From positions 3,972,880 to 4,036,879 of the forward strand of contig NZ_CP080997.1 in assembly GCF_019645815.1 (NCBI RefSeq): a stretch of 64,000 nt of DNA. Direction: 5' to 3'. The notes beneath the pieces were generated by a model. It worked only from the letters and a program-made list of their open reading frames with translations. It was not told where the DNA came from and did no database searches. Each line of letters opens with the position of its first letter. Position 1 is the first letter of the stretch. This DNA comes from Mycolicibacter heraklionensis (GTDB taxonomy: Bacteria > Actinomycetota > Actinomycetes > Mycobacteriales > Mycobacteriaceae). Below are positions 44,461-53,206 of the stretch, piece after piece. A program made the translations under genes and the position numbers.

Positions 44461-47226
44461 TCAGGACCGTTTTGCCCGCTCCGCCCACCCCTCCTCTACA
44501 GCTTCTCCACCCTCGTCGACCCGGAAGCCGACCCCGAGCATCGCCATGGTCCGCTTCGGTAGCGGAGCGCCCGTAGGTTGGCCGGAGACCCTGCTCGGTC
44601 TCCGAGACAACCCCTCCCGGCTAGTGGAGACCTGGCCCTTGCGCACCCCAGCCTTGTCAACATCCTCGTGACCGAGGAACCGTGAGGTGAACGTCTGCGC
44701 GGTCCACTGCCGATGCTTCGCGTCCGCCGACCAGGAGGTGAAGTCGTCGAACAAATCCCCCGTCGGCACCCACTGCTGTGGGTCGAAGACCAGGCGTTCA
44801 GTGATGTAGCGGAGCATCACGTCCGACTGTTCACGCCACTGAGCCGTGGCCTCGGTGACGCTTCTCGGGTCTGCTGACATGGCCATGTCATTGGCATACC
44901 AGCGCCGTGCACCTTCGACCAGCCAGGCCAGCACGGCCTGCTGCTGCTCCGTCCCGCCCTCGACCCTTCCCCGCAGGCCCGGATCTCCCAACCGGTCGTC
45001 GGGCCCCAGCCTCTCCCCCGCCTTGCGGTAGGTGTACGGAAAATCCAACATCACCAGCCGCCGCCACGTTCCGTGGTCCGACTCGTCGACCTTCGGAAAG
45101 TAATTCGTCGTGATGACCGCACTGTGAGTCGGCTTCCAGGAGACCGAGTCCTTGCCGATATGGCGAGCGGTCATCTCGCCGGTGCCTTGGATGTCCTTGA
45201 GGCGTTTAACGTTGATGTGCTGGTCGGGGAACTCCTCCATGACGGCCAGCCTGGCCCCACAAAGCTTCATCATCTCGGTGGGATGATCACTCGGCCTGGC
45301 CAGCAAAATCCGCTCGGGCATGGACACCATGTAGTCGCCGCCGAGTGCACCCCGGACGCCGTCAACGATCGTGGTCTTCCCATTCGATCCGCCGCCCTTC
45401 AGGACGAGCAGCCTGTCGTCCGGCACCGGGTGGCCCGTTATGCCCTGACCTAGCCGTTCCTGTAGCCAGACTTCACACTCGGCGTCCGGCAGGGCCTCCA
45501 ATGCCTTATCCCAGTCCTCGTGCACCGCGTAGGGCACATAGTCGACGTCGATGACCTTCGTCAGGTACAGCTCGCGGCCGTGCGGACTCAGCTCACCGGT
45601 GCGCAGGTCAACCACGCCGTTGCCTACGTTGAGCAGGTCCGGATGATCATCGAAGCGGATCGACTGTGACTCTTTCGCGCTGACCATCCTTGCCACCCCG
45701 GCGAGACCCTCGATGCGGCTCCTGGACAGCAGCCCGGAGATCTTCTGCAGCCGGTTGTGGTCGGCACCGGCGAGCGCGCCACCCCGATGCAGCTCTATCA
45801 GTGCACTACGGACCTCGTCAGCGACGATCGGGTCCTTAGTCCGCGTCCACCGCCGCCCGTCATAGTGCATCCATCCGAACTCGGCGGTCCACTGGTAGTC
45901 CTGCAAGCTCTCCCGATAGATGCGCTCACCTAGATAAGCGTCCTCCAGCCGATCAGTGGTGTCGATCTCCCCGCTGTCGGACCGCTGAACGTCGACGCTC
46001 TCGGCCCAGTACTCGGAGTCGGTCTGCCCTGCGTCTCTGTCCCGACCTCCGCACTCTCGCAGGGCTTCCTCGTCACTCTTGGCTTCTGCCCTGCGGATGG
46101 CCTCTTGCAACTCGGGCGCTCCCTCGTCGACCCGAAGCTCTCGGCCCAAGTCATCAACCGTGAACCTGCCCAGGACGACATCCCGGCCGCGCCCGTAGTC
46201 GCTCTCGGTGATCCGCCCGCACCGGTGAGCGCAGGCCAACCGGATGAAGCAGCTCAACATCCAGTGATGACGACCATTGACCGCCTCGGTCTTCCAGCCC
46301 TCGATCATCGACAGGACGTACGGGTGGGTGAGCATCCCGTAGCGCCAGTCTCCGGCCTTACCCGCGACGGTCGCGCCGTCACCGCTGCCGGGTCTACTCT
46401 TCGGGGCCTCAGCCGGGATACCAGCCTCATCCAGGGCGTTCTCCACCCACTCCAGCGTGAGCGGTTCAGGTATGCCCAGCGGGGACTCCACCAGCTCAAC
46501 CAGGCCCGGCTGGTCTGGCCGCTTTCTGTTGTATGACCCCGGCCAACGCAGGACCCGACTCATGTCGCTGACGTTGTCGACCTTGACACCATGCCGTGCT
46601 GCGACGTGGTCCACCAGCCGCTGGAACCGCCGCAGCCCGTTCTGCGCCCGCTCTCTGGCCGCGTTATCCTTCCACGGCTCCTCGGGGTTGAGCTTGAATC
46701 GCCAGGCGGGGTCGCCCACGTCGAGCAACCAATACGGGTGCAGTCCACCGCTGCCGGAGTCCACCAGCGCGATGGGGTTGGCCCCCAACATCTCGCTGAC
46801 CTCCTTGACGATCATTAAGGCCTGGTCGACATCAACGCAGGCACCGTCCTTGCCGACGTCAAGGTCCGCCCAGAGCGCGACGCACCGGGTCACGTCTTCC
46901 GCCCTCCCCCGTCCACCGCGCACATGCCTACCGATGGGGTTGACCCCGAACCAGACGTTTGCGTCATTGATGTGTTCGGCAGCAACCCGGGCAGCGTCAC
47001 TACCGCTGGTCAGTTGGGCCATGAAGTTGCGGTCGGGGCGCTGCCAGCACACGCTGACGTGCTCGTCCTGCCGGATGCCAAGCAGCTCCAAAAGCGGGGC
47101 ACCTGAACCACCGACGACACTAGCGGCCATCACATCGAGTACGTCATGCTCATCCTGGTCGTTAGGCTGGCGGTTCTCCTCGGTGACCCCGTCGCGCTCC
47201 TCGCCGGGGTTGCTGTTCTCCACCAT
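44461..47226 (-). CDS. D5/P4-type helicase-primase
   Basis: A 921-residue replication protein. The N-terminal half (residues ~60-320) is primase-like, with CVALWADLDVGKDGACVDVD (acidic metal site) and NPIALVDSGSGGLHPYWLLD as in phage/plasmid primase-polymerase domains. The C-terminal half is an SF3 helicase: Walker A LVLKGGGSNGKTTIVDG (near 630), then ARLAVMEEFPD (Walker B region) and SAVITTNYFPKVDESDHGTW (motif C and Arg finger). Such proteins initiate replication of phage satellites and prophages. Its start overlaps the stop of the excisionase-like gene by one base, so they form one operon. Confidence 0.93.
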   Translation of the reverse strand: MVENSNPGEERDGVTEENRQPNDQDEHDVLDVMAASVVGGSGAPLLELLGIRQDEHVSVCWQRPDRNFMAQLTSGSDAARVAAEHINDANVWFGVNPIGRHVRGGRGRAEDVTRCVALWADLDVGKDGACVDVDQALMIVKEVSEMLGANPIALVDSGSGGLHPYWLLDVGDPAWRFKLNPEEPWKDNAARERAQNGLRRFQRLVDHVAARHGVKVDNVSDMSRVLRWPGSYNRKRPDQPGLVELVESPLGIPEPLTLEWVENALDEAGIPAEAPKSRPGSGDGATVAGKAGDWRYGMLTHPYVLSMIEGWKTEAVNGRHHWMLSCFIRLACAHRCGRITESDYGRGRDVVLGRFTVDDLGRELRVDEGAPELQEAIRRAEAKSDEEALRECGGRDRDAGQTDSEYWAESVDVQRSDSGEIDTTDRLEDAYLGERIYRESLQDYQWTAEFGWMHYDGRRWTRTKDPIVADEVRSALIELHRGGALAGADHNRLQKISGLLSRSRIEGLAGVARMVSAKESQSIRFDDHPDLLNVGNGVVDLRTGELSPHGRELYLTKVIDVDYVPYAVHEDWDKALEALPDAECEVWLQERLGQGITGHPVPDDRLLVLKGGGSNGKTTIVDGVRGALGGDYMVSMPERILLARPSDHPTEMMKLCGARLAVMEEFPDQHINVKRLKDIQGTGEMTARHIGKDSVSWKPTHSAVITTNYFPKVDESDHGTWRRLVMLDFPYTYRKAGERLGPDDRLGDPGLRGRVEGGTEQQQAVLAWLVEGARRWYANDMAMSADPRSVTEATAQWREQSDVMLRYITERLVFDPQQWVPTGDLFDDFTSWSADAKHRQWTAQTFTSRFLGHEDVDKAGVRKGQVSTSREGLSRRPSRVSGQPTGAPLPKRTMAMLGVGFRVDEGGEAVEEGWAERAKRS

Positions 47227-47537
47227 CAGCCGATCACCTCAGCGCTGCGAACAGCCCCAGAATCGATGCCCTCGGCGCGCGGGGCATGCCGGACCTGGCC
47301 TTCGGGTACGGCCGACGCCTTACCGTGAGCTTCTGAGATGACTTTTTGGCATATGGCTTCCTGGGCGCGGATAAAGTCCTCGACGGCGGAGCGCCGGTAG
47401 CAGACCTTGCCCGCAATCATCAGGTGCGGCGGCCAGGAACGACCTTCCTTGCGCTTGCGGCGCTCCGTGCTGTCGGAGACGCCGAGCCATTCCAGTAAGA
47501 CCTGTCGGCTGATGATGTTGCATTGGGTGTCGCTCAT
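47226..47537 (-). CDS. excisionase-like helix-turn-helix protein
   Basis: A 103-residue protein with a winged-helix/AlpA-type fold pattern: ISRQVLLEWLGVSDSTERRK followed by WPPHLMIAGKVCYRRSAVED (residues ~10-60), the layout of Xis/AlpA DNA-binding proteins. GGAGGAT lies just before ATG 47537. In phiRv1 the small gene next to the primase is the recombination directionality factor for the serine integrase; this gene occupies the same place. A role in controlling integrase direction is inferred. Confidence 0.75.
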   Translation of the reverse strand: MSDTQCNIISRQVLLEWLGVSDSTERRKRKEGRSWPPHLMIAGKVCYRRSAVEDFIRAQEAICQKVISEAHGKASAVPEGQVRHAPRAEGIDSGAVRSAEVIG

Positions 47538-47880
47538 CGTGATCCTCCGTCGGCCTGCGGTGGCCGTAACCGGATGGAGGCTTTGACCCCATCTACGCCT
47601 TGTGACCGACTCGGAACGTGTTTGACAGGGTCTGAATGCGAACGCCCGATCGCTGCACGATGCGCTCAACTTGGTGACTCGAAGCCCAACGGCAGGTCGG
47701 GTCTCGTTACGAAAAACAAGCCAGGCGGTCGAACTTGCTCACGCCGGAACCCTCGCCCCCGAGGTCCTGTGCGGGTGCTACCCAAACAATTGAGCGCCGA
47801 ATCCGCCACGCGCACGCGGGGCACCGTAGCCGGGCCTCCTGATCGATGGTGGTGAGAATCACCGGCACTCGACACCACCC
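47538..47880. other. intergenic, likely promoter for xis-primase operon
   Basis: 343 bases without a convincing gene on either strand. It must hold the promoter of the minus-strand xis-primase operon. No strong hairpin or repeat seen. Confidence 0.4.
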
Positions 47881-48150
47881 TCAGCCTCCCTGCGACAGAA
47901 GTCCGACAATCCGTTGGCGGACTTGCGTAGTCATCGGGGGAGCCTTATCTAGGGCATCCTCGATGGCCTTGACAAGGCGTTCCTCCTGCATAAGCCGCCG
48001 AGCGTCTACCAGCTCTGGGTCATCGCCAGGCCGGGAGCGAGTCAGCGCAGCATAGCGCGCTCGATGTCGCTGAAAGTCCCTGGCAGACAAGGGTTTCTCC
48101 TGGAAAGATGAAGAGAGAGAACGCAATGACTTTTTGCGTGCCGGTCTCAT
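47881..48150 (-). CDS. small basic hypothetical protein of the element
   Basis: An 89-residue, highly charged protein: RDFQRHRARYAALTRSRPGD, DPELVDARRLMQEERLVKAI and a C-terminal helix RQRIVGLLSQGG. It resembles small proteins found between the integrase and primase genes of phiRv-like elements. Its function is not known. The true start may be downstream of ATG 48150. Confidence 0.65.
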   Translation of the reverse strand: MRPARKKSLRSLSSSFQEKPLSARDFQRHRARYAALTRSRPGDDPELVDARRLMQEERLVKAIEDALDKAPPMTTQVRQRIVGLLSQGG

Positions 48151-48315
48151 CTCAGCGCCCGGTTACTCAACGTCCGGGCGGTCCGCCGCAGCCCCGCTGC
48201 ACTTGTCAGCCTTGGCGTGACCCCTTCAAGCTTGCTGCCCAGTGTAAGCAGCTTCCGGCCGTCGCAGCAACCCCGATAATCTCGCTAAAACATCTACTGC
48301 CAGCGTATTTAACCT

Positions 48316-48343
48316 CTATAGGTCGACTATAGCAACGCTATAG
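48316..48343. promoter_or_regulatory. three CTATAG palindromes at exact 11-bp spacing
   Basis: CTATAG occurs at 48316, 48327 and 48338. The hexamer is its own reverse complement, so the array can be read from either strand. It lies in the 262-base gap between the integrase stop and the start of the small gene, in AT-rich DNA. It could be an operator array or overlapping -10 elements for the minus-strand genes. Confidence 0.55.
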
Positions 48344-48412
48344 GACGGCTGAATTCCGTTTGGTAGACCACCGGTATTCGATAGCCGGGGCGGCTGACCA
48401 GCGCAAACCTCT

Positions 48413-49810
48413 TCAGCGCCAGTTGATCTCAACGAAGTCAGGATCGAAGTTCCTCACGCCCTTGCGGACTGGGTTCACGACCACCTCGAACAGGGAGTTG
48501 ACGATTTTTCCTCTGAGGTCGGGCGATGCGGCCAGCCAGCGCTCGACCAGCTTGTCGGTGTCCAACGCGGCCGGGTCATCTTCCCCGGCCAACAGCGCGA
48601 GCGCCGGAGGGCTCGCTACAGCATCGGCCAGGCGGCGGTCGATCGCGTCAATCTCGGCGGTGAGCACGGCAGACTCGCGTTCCACTGCGGCCATGTCGAG
48701 CACCCCTGTTCGGAGCAACGTGGCCAGCTGATCCTTAGTCGTAGCCTTGGCTTCCCGCTCAGCTCGCAAACCGTCGAAATCAACACCGTCTTGGCCTCGA
48801 CGAAGGTCCGCACCTAAACCGTGGCGCTCCAGATAACCGAGCACCACTCTCTCGACATAACCATCCAGTGCCGCCTGATTGCGGCCCACATGCGCACCAG
48901 GGCGGCGACAAACGTATGCCGCTGGCCGGTCCCGACCGTGCGGGCGGGCGACGTACAACGGCCCCTTGCACAGGCCACACCGGGCAATACCGGACAACAT
49001 GTGCCTGCGCTCGAACGCCACCGCGTTGCGCCGTTCCGGGTCACGCAAGAAGGCCCAAAGTCCTCGCCAGATACCTTCGTCGATGATCGGCTCCCATGCG
49101 CCCTGCCCGATGATCTCGCCACGGTGGACCCGCAGCGCAGCGAGTCGCGCGTTGGTCAGGACCCGACGGACATGAAGGTTCGTCCACTGCGCACCACGCA
49201 CCGTCGTCACCCCTGACGCGTTCCACTCGCGGGCAACGGCATGCAGCGACTTGCCCGCAAGGACGTCCGTCGCCGCATGGCGCAGCATTGTGGCTTCCGG
49301 CTCCAGGGGTACACCGGTCTTGTCGTAGCCGAAGGGCCGCGATCCGGTCGAACACCACCGTCCGGCCAGAGCATGCTCCTTGTTGGCCAACTTGCGCCGT
49401 TCGGCATGGTGCTCCGACTCCTGCCGCGCCACCGACCCGAGAATGCGTCCGATCATCCGCCCGGCCGAGGTGGAGAGGTCCAAGTCGCCAGAACTGACTG
49501 TCTGAATCTGGATACCACCGCCCTCCGCCACATCGATGATGCGCTCCAGATCCTTCATCGAGCGGTACAACCGGTCGATGTGCCAAACGATCAACACCGA
49601 GAAATCGCCCGCCGCCATGGCGTCGAGCAGCTTCTCGAAATCAGGTCGCGCACGCCCCGAGTACGCACTGACGTCGTTGTCGCGGTAGGTGGCAACAAGT
49701 TCGTGCCCTCCGGAATCCGCAAGCTCACGGCACTCCTTGAGCTGTCGATCAGCGCCGACCTGCTCACCGGTCAGATCTCGGGAGATCCTCGTGTAAATGG
49801 CACACCGCAT
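48413..49810 (-). CDS. int: large serine integrase
   Basis: A 465-residue large serine recombinase. The catalytic domain begins MRCAIYTRISRDLTGEQVGA with the nucleophilic Ser in RISRD (residue ~10), and has VLIVWHIDRLYRSMKDLERI and the GSVARQESEHHAERRK helix. The recombinase domain follows (RRVLTNARLAALRVHRGEII), then a zinc ribbon (GIARCGLCKGPLY with a later VCRR Cys) and a C-terminal coiled-coil segment. ATG 49810 is chosen; the in-frame extension to 50035 runs into chromosomal DNA of the split gene and cannot be native. The start is 45 bp from attR, the usual place for an integrase gene. Confidence 0.94.
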   Translation of the reverse strand: MRCAIYTRISRDLTGEQVGADRQLKECRELADSGGHELVATYRDNDVSAYSGRARPDFEKLLDAMAAGDFSVLIVWHIDRLYRSMKDLERIIDVAEGGGIQIQTVSSGDLDLSTSAGRMIGRILGSVARQESEHHAERRKLANKEHALAGRWCSTGSRPFGYDKTGVPLEPEATMLRHAATDVLAGKSLHAVAREWNASGVTTVRGAQWTNLHVRRVLTNARLAALRVHRGEIIGQGAWEPIIDEGIWRGLWAFLRDPERRNAVAFERRHMLSGIARCGLCKGPLYVARPHGRDRPAAYVCRRPGAHVGRNQAALDGYVERVVLGYLERHGLGADLRRGQDGVDFDGLRAEREAKATTKDQLATLLRTGVLDMAAVERESAVLTAEIDAIDRRLADAVASPPALALLAGEDDPAALDTDKLVERWLAASPDLRGKIVNSLFEVVVNPVRKGVRNFDPDFVEINWR

Positions 49811-49844
49811 GGCTACCAGCGTATCCACTACGTGCCCAAAGATC

Positions 49845-49866
49845 GAAACTCTTTGTCTACAACCAC
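49845..49866. other. attR, right integration junction
   Basis: Element sequence GAAACTCTTT is followed by the probable crossover GT (49855-49856) and then chromosomal CTACAACCAC. This restores codons V-Y-N-H of the DUF4442 gene when joined to the left half at 26559. Confidence 0.7.
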
Positions 49867-50151
49867 TTGCACACTGTGCACGCGATCGCGTCCTGCAACG
49901 CGGCCGAGGTCGCGATGGGGATGTTGATGGAGGCCACCGTGCCGCGCAGCCACCGCTGGATCCCCAAGGCGATGAACGTGGCCTACCTGGCCAAGGCGAC
50001 GACGTCGCTGCGGGCGACCGCCCGGCTGGACCCACCGGCCTTCAGCGCCATCACTGAAGGCACCGAGGTGGTGGTGCCGGTGAGCATCACCGACAAGGCG
50101 GGTGTCGAGGTGGTGCACGCCGACATCACCACCTGGGTGACGCCGGCCTGA
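49855..50151 (+). pseudogene. DUF4442 hotdog-fold gene, 3' half
   Basis: Encodes 98 residues (VYNHLHTVHAIASCNAAEVA to DITTWVTPA, stop at 50149) corresponding to residues ~62-159 of the intact copy at 26647-27126. It lacks its own promoter and N-terminus. An in-frame TTG (49867) could start a truncated product, but the fold would be incomplete. Confidence 0.9.
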
Positions 50152-50186
50152 ACCTCACGCCTCCCCAATTCTCGCCGAGCCGCGGG

Positions 50187-51839
50187 TCAGCCGCGCACGG
50201 TCGCCCAGAAGTCGCACTGGTGCTCGGCGGCGTAGTCGCTGATCATCCGGCTGCCGTCGGTCCGCAGTGACATCCACCGCCGGTCCGGCCCGGTCCCGAT
50301 CGCTGGCCAGTCAGGTTGGTCGACGGCGATCGGCGCACCGGTCACCACGAACCCGGTCCAGTACTCGACCATCTGATCGGACAACCGGCGCTGGGCGGGG
50401 TTCAGTGGCGGGGCGCCGCCGATGTCGAAGAGATAGCGCATCTCGAGTGAATGGGTGGCTCCGATCGGGAACGGCACCTGGTCGTACAACTCCGGGGCCG
50501 GGGCGTGCGGGTCGTCGAATTCGTAGCCGTAGACGGGCGCGCCGCCGGCCAGGCCGCGGGCCATCCGGTCGGCCAGGCAGGCGAAGATGTCGTCGGTCGC
50601 TGCGGCCGCATAGGCCAGCGAGATGTTGCCGTCGAACCGGGCCGGCGGATAGTGCTCGGCCACCGCGGCGGCGGAGTCGCGGCCGAACGTGTCGCCCAGT
50701 TCGTCGGGGTATTCCGCGGCGGTGATCTCCTGGCCGACGCGCAGATACCGCAGCGCGACGAACATGGTGAACTCGTCACGGTTGACGCCGAGCAACACCG
50801 GCTTGCCCGCCGGGCCGCCCTCACCCGGGGACTCCCGGAACACCCGCACCGGATCCTTGGGTAGCAGCTCGGTTCCTACCACCGGTCCACTGAGGTGATC
50901 CGTGCCGAACCGCGAGTACCACAGCGGTTTGGTCAGCCGATCGGGTGGCAATGCCCGCAGGCACGACGCGATCTCCTCGTCGGGATCCTGCTGGGCCGTA
51001 CCCCGCTCGCCGCACCCCAGGGACCGGGTGTATTCGCGGCTGATCCGCTGCGCCTCGGGCACCTCGACCTGGGCCTGGCACGGCCCGCTCTGGATGATCG
51101 CGGCCCGGAACAGCCCAGCCGAGCCCGCGGCGGCCAGGTGGTCGCAGACCGACATCCCGCCGGCGGACTCCCCGGCGATCGTCACCTTGTCCGGGTCGCC
51201 GCCGAACTCGTCGATATTGTCGCGAACCCAACGCAGCGCCGCCTGCTGGTCGGCCAGCCCGTAATTGCCGGGCTCCCCCAGCGCGGGATCAGCCAGGAAT
51301 CCAAGCGCACCGAGCCGGTAGTTGATGGTGACGACGACGACACGTCCGCGGACGGCAAGCCGTTGCGCGTGGTAGATGTCGCCGGCCCCCCGCATGAAAC
51401 TGCCGCCGTGGATCCACACCATGACCGGCAGCGGCTCGGCGGCCGAGCCGGTCGGCGTCCACACGTTGAGCGTCAGGCAGTCTTCGCTGATCGGATCCAT
51501 GTCGGCGGCATCCGGCTGAATGCACCACGGCCCGCGCCTGACCGCGTCACGCACACCCGGCCACGCCGGCATCGGCGCCGGCGACTGCCACCGCAGCGGC
51601 CCGACCGGCGGCGCGGCGTACGGGATCCCTTGGAACAGGCGGTGATCCGGGCCGACTGTTCCCCTCACCAGGCCGGAGCCGGTCCGCACCACGTCGGCGT
51701 TGAGCGCGACCGCGCGGGCACCCACGCTCGGGTGGGACGCCGCCCCGTCGGAGCGGGCGCACCCGACCGCCACCACCGCGGTCAGCGCCAGTACGACAGC
51801 GCCGACCCGCAGGCCCCGGCGGCACGATCCGATCGACAT
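50187..51839 (-). CDS. type B carboxylesterase, probable lipoprotein
   Basis: A 550-residue carboxylesterase/lipase of the COesterase family. The nucleophilic Ser is in TIAGESAGGMSVCDHL (near residue 220), the oxyanion hole in VWIHGGSFMRG, and the SEDCLTLNVW motif is typical. The acid residue is probably the Glu in GVNRDEFTMF, and the His is in GATHSLEMRYLF. ATG 51839 gives a basic n-region and a hydrophobic stretch ending AVVAVGC, a lipobox, so the protein is likely anchored outside the membrane. It hydrolyses esters of unknown type. It is divergent from the P450 gene. Confidence 0.9.
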   Translation of the reverse strand: MSIGSCRRGLRVGAVVLALTAVVAVGCARSDGAASHPSVGARAVALNADVVRTGSGLVRGTVGPDHRLFQGIPYAAPPVGPLRWQSPAPMPAWPGVRDAVRRGPWCIQPDAADMDPISEDCLTLNVWTPTGSAAEPLPVMVWIHGGSFMRGAGDIYHAQRLAVRGRVVVVTINYRLGALGFLADPALGEPGNYGLADQQAALRWVRDNIDEFGGDPDKVTIAGESAGGMSVCDHLAAAGSAGLFRAAIIQSGPCQAQVEVPEAQRISREYTRSLGCGERGTAQQDPDEEIASCLRALPPDRLTKPLWYSRFGTDHLSGPVVGTELLPKDPVRVFRESPGEGGPAGKPVLLGVNRDEFTMFVALRYLRVGQEITAAEYPDELGDTFGRDSAAAVAEHYPPARFDGNISLAYAAAATDDIFACLADRMARGLAGGAPVYGYEFDDPHAPAPELYDQVPFPIGATHSLEMRYLFDIGGAPPLNPAQRRLSDQMVEYWTGFVVTGAPIAVDQPDWPAIGTGPDRRWMSLRTDGSRMISDYAAEHQCDFWATVRG

Positions 51840-51918
51840 GACCGAAGAGCCTAATCGCGGAGGATCAACGCAAAGTGCCGCCACGACGGCCGGCTATCCG
51901 CGACACTGGTTTCAAACC

Positions 51919-51930
51919 TGACACGTGTCA
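51919..51930. promoter_or_regulatory. perfect 12-bp palindrome between esterase and P450
   Basis: TGACACGTGTCA, centred 29 bases before the P450 start and about 85 bases from the esterase start. A likely operator for a dimeric regulator controlling one or both genes. Confidence 0.6.
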
Positions 51931-51952
51931 AAAATGTGGGCGAGGAGCAGGC

Positions 51953-53206
51953 ATGAGCACACCGATAATCGACCAGGCCGCCCGGGTGTTCGTCGACCCC
52001 AGCGCCTATGCCGACGAGCCTCGGTTGCACGCGGCGCTGACCCACCTCCGCGCACACGCACCGGTGTCCCTGGTCGACCATCGGCCCTACCGCCCGTTCT
52101 GGGCCATCACCCGGCACGCCGACATCATGGAGATCGAACGCGACAACCAGCTGTGGATCAACGCGCCGCGCCCAGTGCTGGCACCCGCCGACGCCGACGA
52201 CCTGCAGCGCTCCCTACTGGAGTCCGGGATGGGGCTGCGCACGCTCATCCACATGGACGATCCGCAGCACCACAAGATGCGCACAATCGTCTCAGATTGG
52301 TTCCGCCCCAAGGCGATGCGGATGCTCAAGACCCGCATCGACGAGCTCGCCCTGCAATACGTCGAGAAGATGGTGCAGCTCGGCCCGGAGTGCGACTTCG
52401 TCCAGGAGGTCGCGGTCAACTACCCACTGTTCGTCATTTTGTCGCTGCTGGGCCTACCGGAATCGGATTTCGGCCGGATGCTGCGGCTGACCCAGGAACT
52501 GTTCGGCGGCGACGACGAGGAGTACCGCCGCGGCTTGACTCCCGAGGAGCAGCTGCCGGTGCTGCTCGACTTCTTCTCCTACTTCGGGGCGCTGACCGCG
52601 GCGCGGCGAGCACAACCCACCGAGGACCTGGCCTCCACGATCGCCAACGCGACCATCGACGGCGCACCGCTGTCGGATGTGGACACCGCTTCCTACTACG
52701 TCATCATCGCCACCGCCGGCCACGACACCACCAGCGCAGCGATCAGTGGCGGCCTGCGCGCGCTGATCGAACACCCCGATCAGCGGGAGCGGCTCCGCGG
52801 CGACCTGCGCCTGATGCCGACCGCCGTCGAAGAGATCATCCGCTGGGTGACGCCGGTCAAGGAGTTCATGCGCACCGCCACCGCCGACACCGAGGTGCGC
52901 GGGGTCCCGATCGCCGCGGGCGAATCGGTCTATCTGTCCTACGTTTCGGCCAACCGCGACGAGGACGTGTTCGACGACCCGTTCGCCTTCGACGTCGGGC
53001 GCGACCCGAACAAGCATCTGGCGTTCGGACATGGCGTGCACTTCTGTGTGGGATCCGCCTTGGCGCGCATGGAGATCAGCAGTTTCTTCAGCGCCTTGTT
53101 GCCGCGGCTGGAAGCCATCGAACTGGCCGGAGAGCCGCAGCTGGTGTCGACGACGTTCGTCGGCGGCCTCAAGCACCTGCCGATCCGCTACCGGCTGAGG
53201 CCCTGA
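51953..53206 (+). CDS. cytochrome P450
   Basis: A 417-residue soluble bacterial P450. The I-helix has ATAGHDTTSAAISGGL (near residue 258, acid-Thr pair for O2 activation), the K-helix has EEIIRWVTP (ExxR), and the heme-binding loop is FGHGVHFCVGSALARME with the cysteine ligand near residue 364. The start is ATG 51953 after GAGGAGCAGG; open sequence upstream lies in the promoter and operator. Subfamily and substrate cannot be told. It is convergent with mftG, the two genes overlapping by 19 bases at their 3' ends. Confidence 0.93.
   Translation: MSTPIIDQAARVFVDPSAYADEPRLHAALTHLRAHAPVSLVDHRPYRPFWAITRHADIMEIERDNQLWINAPRPVLAPADADDLQRSLLESGMGLRTLIHMDDPQHHKMRTIVSDWFRPKAMRMLKTRIDELALQYVEKMVQLGPECDFVQEVAVNYPLFVILSLLGLPESDFGRMLRLTQELFGGDDEEYRRGLTPEEQLPVLLDFFSYFGALTAARRAQPTEDLASTIANATIDGAPLSDVDTASYYVIIATAGHDTTSAAISGGLRALIEHPDQRERLRGDLRLMPTAVEEIIRWVTPVKEFMRTATADTEVRGVPIAAGESVYLSYVSANRDEDVFDDPFAFDVGRDPNKHLAFGHGVHFCVGSALARMEISSFFSALLPRLEAIELAGEPQLVSTTFVGGLKHLPIRYRLRP

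Larger units (their letters stand above)
26562..49854. mobile_element. integrated ~23.3 kb element with serine integrase, phiRv1-like replication module
   Basis: The element is bounded by the two halves of a split DUF4442 gene. Its right end holds, reading inwards on the minus strand, a large serine integrase, a small basic gene, an excisionase-like gene and a D5/P4-type helicase-primase. This is the same order as in the mycobacterial prophage-like element phiRv1. No capsid, protease, terminase or tail gene is visible. The rest is cargo: a copy of the target gene, a nucleotidyltransferase-like pair, an XRE regulator, a PGRS protein, secreted proteins, an IS21 element, a decayed gene, a TetR/MmpL unit, a resolvase and unknown genes. 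It interrupts the region between the mycofactocin and S10 clusters, which are near neighbours in M. tuberculosis. Confidence 0.85.

Noticed and set aside
26562..49854. Integration into a tRNA gene
   Set aside because: No tRNA is seen at either end; the junctions fall inside a protein-coding gene and the integrase is of the serine type.
49811..50035. N-terminal extension of the serine integrase
   Set aside because: The upstream codons cross attR into the chromosomal half of the DUF4442 gene, so they cannot belong to the integrase.
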